The position numbers and the translations under genes are program-made. Below the pieces are notes generated by a model. That model saw nothing but the letters and a program-made list of their open reading frames with translations. It was not told the DNA's origin and did no database searches. Below, in pieces: positions 7,334 to 17,000 of a stretch of 20,512 nucleotides of DNA. The DNA is taken from positions 1 to 20,512 of the forward strand of contig JAUYSE010000191.1 of NCBI GenBank assembly GCA_030696465.1, written 5' to 3'. The stretch's first letter is position 1. Each line of letters opens with the position of its first letter. Source of the DNA: Legionellaceae bacterium. Lineage in GTDB: Bacteria; Pseudomonadota; Gammaproteobacteria; Legionellales; Legionellaceae.

Positions 7334-7783
7334 TTATAAGGCAATATCCTTCATTTCATCTGGTAATACTTCTGCGCGCGCCGCCTCCGTCAACCAATCT
7401 TGACGCTTCGCTTGCCAAGCCTTATCACCCCAAATTTCAAATTTATGTCCTTGACCAATCATCACCGCTTGTTTTTCAAGCGCAGCATATTCACGTAACA
7501 AAGGTGGAAGCACAAAACGACCATGCGTATCAAATTCAACTTCGGTGGCATGTCCTATGAGTAAACGTTGAATACGCCGAGAGGCCGGATTAAAACTCGG
7601 TAATTGTAAAATTTTAGCTTCTATCGGTTTCCATGCATCTAGAGGGTACAACAATAAACAAGATTCTTCCGTATCAATAGTGACAATACAGGTGGGCGCA
7701 GCAGCGAGAGCGTCTCGGTAGCGCGTAGGAATAGCAAGACGCCCTTTCGCGTCTAGAGTCACGGCATTAATTCCGCGAAACAT
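7334..7783 (-). CDS. mraZ: MraZ, transcriptional regulator of the dcw cluster
   Basis: This encodes 149 residues (E. coli 152). Two SpoVT-AbrB-type half-domains are seen: DAKGRLAIPTRYRD beginning at residue 11 and DTHGRFVLPPLLREYA beginning at residue 85. The DxxGR core of each is intact, as expected for a DNA-binding MraZ that assembles into a ring. The ATG at 7783 is preceded by a G-rich stretch serving as ribosome site. Known role: it represses its own operon by binding short phased repeats near the promoter, and matching repeats are present just upstream (7793-7830). It is the first gene of the operon; rsmH starts 19 bp after its stop. Confidence 0.96.
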   Translation of the reverse strand: MFRGINAVTLDAKGRLAIPTRYRDALAAAPTCIVTIDTEESCLLLYPLDAWKPIEAKILQLPSFNPASRRIQRLLIGHATEVEFDTHGRFVLPPLLREYAALEKQAVMIGQGHKFEIWGDKAWQAKRQDWLTEAARAEVLPDEMKDIAL

Positions 7784-7792
7784 GATTCCCCC

Positions 7793-7830
7793 CCACTTTT
7801 CTCCACTTTTTGATATTTTACACCACTTTT
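7793..7830 (-). promoter_or_regulatory. Putative MraZ operator: three phased AAAAGTGG boxes
   Basis: On the minus strand AAAAGTGG occurs exactly at 7793-7800, 7803-7810 and 7823-7830, with start-to-start spacings of 10 and 20 bp, so all lie on one face of the helix. They cover the predicted transcription start and leader of mraZ. Known MraZ sites in E. coli are GTGGG-like repeats with the same 10-bp period in the same place. The middle position of a four-box ladder (7813) lacks a match. Confidence 0.75.
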
Positions 7831-7834
7831 ATAC

Positions 7835-7863
7835 ACTATAGGAATGAAAAATGCATTGGTCAA
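7835..7863 (-). promoter_or_regulatory. mraZ (dcw operon) sigma70 promoter
   Basis: On the minus strand TTGACC (7858-7863) and TATAGT (7835-7840) are separated by 17 bp. Transcription would start near 7828, inside the upstream-most AAAAGTGG box, so MraZ binding would occlude RNA polymerase. The leader to the mraZ ATG is about 45 nt. Confidence 0.8.
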
Positions 7864-7933
7864 GCAAAAAAGAGAAATAACTGACGATGACTTTCCTGAG
7901 AGAATATCTTTGTAATCAATTTTTGCGCAACTT

Positions 7934-7953
7934 ATCCGAGCCGCGCGCGTGAG
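7934..7953 (+). repeat. 20-bp dispersed repeat, copy 2
   Basis: Exact copy of ATCCGAGCCGCGCGCGTGAG, lying between the divergent mraZ promoter and the giant gene, 95 bp upstream of that gene's start codon. Unlike copies 1 and 3 it is followed by T rather than C. The preceding T is shared with copy 1. Confidence 0.85.
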
Positions 7954-8001
7954 TACTAGTCTGTCTACACATCCCAAAAGGGCAAAATTAAAATCTCATG
8001 T

Positions 8002-8007
8002 TATAAT
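8002..8007 (+). promoter_or_regulatory. Possible -10 box for the giant gene
   Basis: A perfect TATAAT lies 41 bp upstream of the start codon, but there is no convincing -35 hexamer 16-18 bp further upstream. Either the promoter is weak or activator-dependent, or the match is fortuitous in AT-rich DNA. An AGGAG ribosome site follows at 8038-8042. Confidence 0.4.
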
Positions 8008-8048
8008 AAAAGATATCTTTGGTTTATTTTGAGCAACAGGAGTGTTAC

Positions 8049-11000
8049 ATGCCTTCTTTCACCGCAGAAAATTATCCGGGCTTAGCCCAACACTTCGAAG
8101 AAGTTCCGAATTTCCCTATTATATTACAAGCCATGGAACAAGATTTTCCCCAATTATTCAATCTGCAGGCCTTGGAAGAAACGGTCACTCAAAATACCTC
8201 GTTTATCAATGAAAATTATTTCCAATTGTTCAACGCCTGTGTACAGCACCTGAAAAGCGATACCGAATATACCACTGAAGAGCTCATCCCAAAACTGGCG
8301 AAGTTTTTATATTTCCCTACATCTGGAGTATCTAGTTATTTTCGCCAGTTATACGTTCCAGATACCGTTTCTGCCTCAAAACGTCAAATCGGTTTAATTG
8401 AAAAATTCGTGACCGGCTCCTTAGAGGCCGACTTTAATGATCTTAAGAAATTAAACACCTTCGCGTTTACTTACCTCGACATGTGGCGCTCAGCCCGCGC
8501 ATATGGTGTCAAGGTATGTGATTATCGCCATCTTGAACATGTATATAAATCCAGCTCTACCACAAATACACAACAAGCCTCCCAATTTTCATGGGGTTTA
8601 ACACTCAGCAATAAAGAATACATCTTTTTAAATTGCGCCAAAGATCCGCGTGATCTGCCGCAATGGGCAACTTTAGAAATCAAGAATGGTAACGCAACCC
8701 TTTATTGTGAAGCGCCTATTCGAGATGACATTAAACAGCATATTCGAGAGGTTTTACTCGCTAAGCAAGCCATAACTTCAGCGGACTCCCTCAAGTTTGC
8801 AGGTGAAACCGCAGCAGCCTCACTCTCCACAGGCATTACCGCCGTCACTTGGATGAACGAGAATAATGGTCATGGCGGTGCGGCACTCACGCTCGCCGCA
8901 GATTTTCCTGCCTTGTTGGTAGAATGGGGATGGAAAATAGGTGGTACCTTCGCCTATCCTCTCGGTGGAAGCGCTACATTCAATCTCTGTAGTCCGGCTT
9001 ACCAACGATATCTTCATGCACACCAAACTCCTCCCCCCCTGTGGAGTATGTCGGCAGGATGGACCAGTGTTCTGTCTAATGGCGTATTACGCGCCTTACC
9101 TCCTAAAAAAGGACAGGCACCTGCTTTTCGTTTATTAGATATCTGTGGCTGGTTAGAGGAATGGAGCGATCCGCGTTCCAAAAATATTGCAGCCACCGCT
9201 CAGAAAAATTTTCATTTGTGTTTCCGTAGCTATAATTTGTCCTTAGATTGGCTTTTAGAACATGTCCCTCACCCCAGTGGCGGGAAGGTACTCATTATTG
9301 ACAAAGAGCAACAAAAAATAAGCCTGCGCATCCCCAATGCCAAAGATATCCAAATCAGTGGAGCTTCTGACATCACTTTTAATCATCAATCTTTGGCTTC
9401 TATCTATAACAAACATCGCTTAGGCGGAAAAGCCGCTTGGAGCTTTAGCAGTATTTTTAGGAATTTAAAACGACAATCCAGCGTATCCCTGAACCCTGCA
9501 GACCTCATAAAACGTCAATCCAGCGTCCCTGAAGAGATAGAAAGTATCGCCAGCGGGATAATTGTGCATACTTTCCGTGCCTGTGCAAAACAACGCACCT
9601 TAGAAATTGACTTACCCCCAGAATTTAAACTGGATGACGAAGAACAAGCACTCATCTGTTTTCTGATGGAAAATAATGCCTTTGTTACCGAGCTTATCAG
9701 CGATAATAACCAATCCTTACAGGCGATAAAAACGGCATTGCAGCCTGTTTTTGCTCGAAACCGCTGGTTACAACGCAATGGCTATCTCCCTCCTATGTTA
9801 GATAGTTTTTGGACCAGAGCCGCACATTTTTGGGCGGTACACTTATGTCATAAGCCTAATTTGTTAGAGCAAAATGAAGATCAATATGAATTCAGACGCT
9901 GTGTACAAGAAATGGGAATACAGGGCTTGCAAGCCTTTTTAATCTACCTATCGCAAAATGAAACTTTTCTCAGTAAATATTATGGCAAACAATATTTAAT
10001 GTATTATGCCGCTTTTACCCCCAGTAATATAGAAGCTTGCGTCCAAGCCCTACAAACCCATATCGAGCAAGGCCATTATTTCCCTTATACCCAATTCTGT
10101 TTGGCCTTTCAAATCAGTCATCATCCAGAGAAAACCCGTAAAACGTTCTTTGGTCTCCTACAAACGCTTGCTCAACAAAAAATTGCCGACCACGCGCAAC
10201 TCGATAAAATTTATATGAGTGATGTACTCAAAACCGCCGAACACAAAATCCAATTCAAAGAATTTTTACTCTATTTAGACGAACAATTAGAACAAGAGAA
10301 CTGGACCATCCCCTTCTACATTCCAGAGTTAGAAGATCCCGATAAATTACAAGCCGAAGATCGTCATTTATGGGCACTCTATAAACGTCTCAATAATCGC
10401 ATTGTGCAGAACTTTAGAAAACAAAATCAAAAAGGCTTAGAGACCATTATCACCAAAGAGGCCGCCTCTTCAGAAAAAGAGGAAGCCGTACTCCCGAACA
10501 AACCCATACAAGCAAGTAGCTCCAAATCTGCAGCGCCCCTTCTTATTAATGCGCTGACCGCAAAATTCAATAAAAATTTACAGAGTACTGCACTTGAACA
10601 ATGGCCCATCGACCAAGGAAACCAGGCGGAGTTACAAGTACAACAGCAACAAGAAATCAAGCAAGAACGTCAGCTCAGTCGTGAGCTAGACTCCCAACTC
10701 CATCAAAATCATGAAGAGGAGTTACCTCCGCTATTAATTAGTTATGACAATATTGAACAACATCTTGGGAAATACTTTGAAAAATTTAAAAAAGAAAACC
10801 CCTATTTTGAAAATGCCGCCACCTTAGGAAACGCCTCCTCTGAATTACAAAATCTTTTTCACACCTGGATTAATGGCGAACCACAAGTTCAAGCCAAATA
10901 CCTCATTCAAAAAATGACCCCTGAGGCAGCAAAAGCATTAATGCGAAAGCATCGCCTGCTCACGGGAGGACTCAACCCCAATAATTTGCCAAAAGGATTT

Positions 11001-14000
11001 TTCACCCAACGAGGGGCGCAAAAAGAACTTATTTTAGGATATAGGCCAGAAATTCCTTACACCACACAACCCTCCCCGTTGACCCTGCGTTTAGAAGAGC
11101 ATATCCCGCATGCAAGCGCCTGGGCAGGCGACTTTCAACAATTTCATATGGATAACTATACCGCGCCCATTGATTGGGACAGCAATACGCAAGCTTGGCA
11201 AGATCTCGCCCTCTTTACTTATCTACAACCCCCCGTACCAGAGGACCTCTTAAACAAATCTTATCAAGAATGTTATGAAAGTCTCTCTTCTCCTGCATTA
11301 AAACAAAAAATGCAACAGCACAAAACGAGTATTCAATCCCATTGGGAAACCTTCTATACCCTTTGGTGTCTGCAAGGAGAGGATGGCGTACGTATTTTCA
11401 CGGACAGCTGTAACAAAAAGCCTCCACGCCATATTTGCTCTTCTCACCAAGCGCTGGATCAGATTTTAGAAGCAGTACATCCAGAGTCTGTGCAGCAATG
11501 GGCGAAAAGTGTACTTGCAAGCGACGCCGTGGGTAATCAAAAATTTCTCATAGCACTGGGACAAGTCTATTTTCGGTTTGGTGCGCCAGGATTATCGAAA
11601 TTATTAACCCAATGGCAGCGCATGAGTGCGCTGCTTGGCAAAGCGCAATTCCTGACATTCAAACGCTTATACCTGGATCACTGTGAAACCTTTCTTCCGC
11701 TCACCAGTGAAGATGCTTTTGATACTATGGAAGATATGGTCTTATTTTTCCAAAAAAATCCGCTGGCGCAAGCCTTATGGAATACTATTTTAGAAAAACA
11801 TATGAATTCCGTGCATTGGGACAAGTTGGACGACTTGTGGAATGGCTTCCGCTATTTTTATGATTGCTTAGCAGAGTTAGATTTAACCGAAGATGAAATA
11901 CTAGAGGCTCTTACGCTCAACCTTCAAACACATCCACAAGCACAAAATATGCTCTCTTTCTTAGATCTCGTACTAGAGTCTCTGAAAAAACTCTCCCATA
12001 CACAAAAGAGTTTTCTAAAAAATCTGTCCGTCTACAATTTAGAGCAAGGTGGCGCCCCCTACGCGATTCAGCATGAACAATATTCGCTTATTCACCCTGC
12101 ACTGCAACTTGAGAAATTTAAGTTTGGGAGCCCTACCTATGCCGTTTCGATCAAAACCCTTTATGATTGGCAGGGAGAGGAAGGCATACTGTATCTCAAA
12201 CGCGCCTTAGCCTCTTATGCACAAATGAGCATGGTAGAATTTGAAAGTGTACTCCCACTTTTAACGTACTGCGACGATACGATGAAAAACAAAATCATCT
12301 GGCTTATCTACACGCGCAGTGAAGGAACTAATATTTTTGAAGCACTCGATAGTTTAGCATCCAGCTATGTGTCTACCGTTGCCCATTATCTTCATCACAG
12401 CTATGCCATCTTAGGCTTACCTCCAGTACACTACCCCTTCGCCTTTTTGCAGGCATTGGAGCCCTTTGCTGCACAATGGCAACCTCTCTTAGCAAGTTAT
12501 CCCGATGCCGCCGTATTAGATTGTCTCTATATCCTCTATCAAACCAAACGATTTAATCCGACAGAGATAACACGGGTACTGAATCTCTTAACGCAAGCAC
12601 AAACTATCGACAATCCTTTTAAAAAATCAGGCTTGCTGTTAGCCAGTCTCTACGGAGCCAATAACTCGCAATTAAGTGCCTTTTACGACCATACCCAAAC
12701 ACTGGTTTTGGCCAGTCGCAACGAATGTTCCATTTTATTTAGACAGCTATCCTCTTTAGATTACAATAACTCTGACACCGATCAGGTCCTCTCCGAGAAT
12801 ACGTGGAATCTTTGTCTTGAAACCATTCAAAAAGTAGGGGCAGCACCTTTAAAGGCTGGTGAACAGCGAAAAACGCTTTTACATGCCTTAAAAAGCAAGG
12901 GGTTACGTTTCCAAACCTCGATCGCAGGAGATTATCGCGCGGTTACCGACGCTGATCTACAACACCTCAAACAAGATATGGAGGTTTTCACCGATCACCA
13001 AGCGCGCCTCAAAAAATTATTTATATCCCATATAGGCGTACCCAATAACCCAGAAACCGCGCCACAATCCTTAAAAACCATCCTCAATTTCTTTAAAAGA
13101 CTCACGCTCAATAAAACTTTTTTAAATGAAACTGAGCCCCTATTAGCAACGATTGAAAACTACCTGCGCGATCTCCCCAATACCTATTGGTCTGCCACTT
13201 ATTTTAATGCTTTGTTACGTTTATTGCAGCCAAAAGATGAACAGTCTGCGTTTCCTTTTACGGTGTTACAAGCTTTATTAGAAGCAGAGAACTCTCCGTT
13301 AAAACCACGGACGCTCGATGAAATAGAAATTGATTTTCCCGAAAATTTAAAAAACCTTCTACTCATCATCACCGATAATACCTCCGTTTTTAATACCTCC
13401 GATCAAACTTATTTGGCACGTTTAGCATTACGAGAATTTTCCAGCGATGAAAACGTACCCGTATTTCGTCAAATCCGTAGCCAGCTAGAGACCCCTTACT
13501 ATGACCAATTACGCTCGTCCATTTTACCTTTGCTACTCAAAGCATCGCATGGATCTGAAGTACAAAACCACTGGCGATGGTATCAGACTCTGGTCAATAC
13601 GTTGCACGAGTCAAAACACCCAGAGGCCTCAAAAACAGCAAAAGTCTGGTTAGATGCCATCCTCAAAAATCCTCGAGAACGCGGACTGTTAGAAGAAATT
13701 TTTACTTTACCGCAAGAGATTCAAAGCACCGTTTTATATATTGTTGCTTGGAGTAGTTTACATCCTGGACTCACACCCAACAAACAACGTCAAGAAGCTT
13801 TATCTGGTAAAAAAATCCATAAACTTATCGCTCGTCTCAGTCAATTACCGGAAGACGCTCGACAATCGCTGCTCGCTTGTTATCCCGGACAACCTTCGCC
13901 TAACACCAAAGACATCCTCAATTTAATCAAAGCATCTCAACAAAGTAAAACTTCGTTTAATACGCTGTTAAATAACTTCAAACGTGCCCCCTTCCCTGAA

Positions 14001-17000
14001 ACACGTGCTGATTATGGAAAATTACATATCGCACGCGAAAATGACTTTATGCGGATGTTAAAAGAAACCTACGTCACCGAAAAAACTGGTGACAGCGTTC
14101 ACAAACGTGCGCTAAAAACCTCTGAACAACTGCAGCTCACGTTTATATTTCAACATTTAAAGTCTTTAGAAAATGGGGACGAAACTCTAGGAGATACCGG
14201 AAAACCACTGAAAAATCTCAATCAAAAAGAGCTGGCAGAAGCTTTTCAAGCGCTCTCTCTACAATCGAAAAAACATCCCCATGATTTATTCATTCGTGCA
14301 CAAATATGGGCGGTTCTCTTTGAAACATTAGGGCGCACCACTCGAAAATACCCACACCTTGCGCAACAGTTTGCACTAATTACGAATGATCTGGCCATCA
14401 ACGCCTCTTCTAGTATTTTACAATTAAAAACTGGGGAAGGAAAAAGCCATTTTGTCGCCATGCGAGCTGCTCGACACGCCGGTCTTGGAAAAAAAGTAGA
14501 AGTATGCACCGCTAAATGGAGTTTAGCGGCGCGAGATCTTGAAGACTATAAGGCCTTCTTTGACTATTTAGATCTCTCCAGTAGTAATTTAGCGGCCACC
14601 GATAATAAAGCAGTCCATGATAATGCAAAAATTATTTATACCACTGCCGGAGATCTCTCTCTCTTCCTCGATGCGCAAGAATTTAATGGAACCCCCATTG
14701 AAATTGCGCCCGAAAATCGTGTAGGACTCTTAGATGAGTTTGATTTTATTTATTATGAGGGGCAAAAAACACAATATAACTATGCCCGTTTCACCGGTAT
14801 AACCCCCAAAGAAATGTCTTGGTTTTATAAGGCCATCAATGCTTTTTGCGGACAAGACGAGTTTCTACAAGGCCTTAAAGACTCTAATGGATATATTACC
14901 AAAGATATGCTGAAGGCCTGCTTTCAACATTTAGTCCAAAGCGCAGGACATCATCCTGAAAAGCTAGAATTTCTTGAACAATTTAATGATCCTAATAGCT
15001 TGGTCAAATGGATACAATCCGGGCACGAAGCCAGAAAATTACAACAAGGGGTACATTACACGATACGTGCAGAATCGGTCACTATTGGCGACCAATCGTA
15101 TCCTCTGCGCGTTGTTTATCCCCTCACTCGCGACATGCAAATTGCCTATGGCTCCAGTTTTAGTCACGGCGTCCATCAATTATTGGCCGAAAGACTCAAT
15201 ATGCAAGCCGGCAAACAAGATGAACCTCAAAATTACCAAGTGCTGCCTGAAAGTCATATTGTCAGTTCACAAATTGTGACGCAACGCATTAAAACACTTT
15301 GGAATCACTGGGAGGGCTTTACCGGAACCGTCTCTACCGGACAAGCACAAGATCTGGGGCAAACGCACGGAACGCAGATATTACATATTCCTACGAATCA
15401 AAAAGAACGTCGATTTTGGCATAAACCCGCTTTTTATGATAATCCAGAGGCCCGTTTACTCGATATTATTGAAAAAATTAAAACCCGCTTACAGAAAAAA
15501 CAATCTATTCTATTTTGCGGGGTTATCGACACGGATATTCATGTCTATAACTATCTATTAACGCAAAATAAAGAGGCGAAAGCCTTACTGCAAAAAAACC
15601 ACAAAAATTTTGCGGAGCTAGAAATCTTAGCAGAAAAATTAAAAGACCAATTAAGCGATGATGAAAAGGCACAATTTCTTTTCTATACGAATGAAGATCC
15701 CCGTAGTCCTGCGGAAATTTTAGAAGAAAAACGCAGATTAGAAAATAATGCGGAAGGTGAAAAAGTACGGGGTATTGTGTTAACGGCCTCCGGTTTCGGA
15801 CGGGGTGATAACGTAGAAGTAGATGCCGTTATTTTATGTGATGTTAATGATCACAATGATCTGCTGCAAAAAGGTGGGCGAACCGCACGTAATGGGCAAG
15901 AAGGTGAAGTTTTACAATTTTATCTCACTGACGAGATTGGCAAAGAATTGGCAGCGCTTATACAAGAAGGAGCTTTCCTTGTACCACAACACATGGAGCA
16001 CATTGAAAAAGAATTAGTTAAGATTACCGCTAGCCCTAAAGAAGCCGCTCGATTTGAAGCGGTGCTCTTACTGCGAGAATATTTATATAACGTCAAAAAC
16101 CAAGCGACTCTCGCCTACCATGAAGGCAAGGCCGAGCTATGTACTTTCGTGTTACATCATATTGGAACCTACGATACGTTTCAACGAGAAACTGCTTGCA
16201 AAAATTTTGCGAACATCCTACAAGAATTAGAAAAAAAATGGGTATCTATTCTAGCGTCCACCTCAAAACCGGAAGAACGTATCCTGGCTATTCGCCAAGC
16301 GATTGATACTATAGGAGACGGCCAATTAGATCCCGTACTCTTAAATGCAGTGAAATTCAAACTCAGCGCGCATACCACTCCTGCGCCTATCTTAGTGGGC
16401 CCTGCCCCTACCCCAACTGCCACCGCTAATGCTGAACGGATGGATCAACTCTTACGCCATATACTCAACATTAAAGATTTTAAAAAAACGCATAATATCA
16501 AAGCCATTGGTGAAAAAGCCGAAAAATTGCTGGCAGATGATTATTTTGGCCCAGAACTACTCCTCATTCTGGACGGCGTGAAAGAGGCAGAAAAATTTAT
16601 AAATATCATCAACACCCTACATGATAATTTGCACTCTACAGAAACGCTACCTTGGGTTAAACTCCGCAAAGAAGCCAAACAACATCGCGTGACGCATGCC
16701 CATGAAACCAAAGCTACACTCCTAAAACAAGGCATACCTTCCGACAAAAATCTCAATCAATACTTACAACAATGCACCCCAACGATGCAAGAAAAAGTGC
16801 TGGATTATCTCTCTGGAAAGAACGAAATCCTGTTGGATAACGTAGAGAGGAAACTCACGAAGCTCTTACCCATACTGCAATATGTATCCACATTCGATGC
16901 AGCAATACAGCAACAATGGGGAAAGGATTATGTCACCCCGAGCGCCATCGAAACCCTGTCCACCTTACCCGAAAGTTGTTTCACGCAGAGCGCACTGAAA

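Noticed and set aside
7315..7344. TTG start giving a 323-residue RsmH that overlaps mraZ
   Set aside because: The ATG at 7314 has a good AAGGGA ribosome site and gives 313 residues, the family's usual length.
7110..7403. Plus-strand open frame across rsmH and mraZ
   Set aside because: It lies fully antisense to two conserved genes and has no recognisable features.
8019..8048. TTG start 30 nt upstream for the giant gene
   Set aside because: No ribosome site precedes the TTG, while the ATG at 8049 has AGGAG at 6-nt spacing; the upstream frame also overlaps the region expected for promoter and leader.
14246..14509. Minus-strand open frame opposite the motor of the giant gene
   Set aside because: It is a shadow of the strongly conserved Walker A region on the plus strand.
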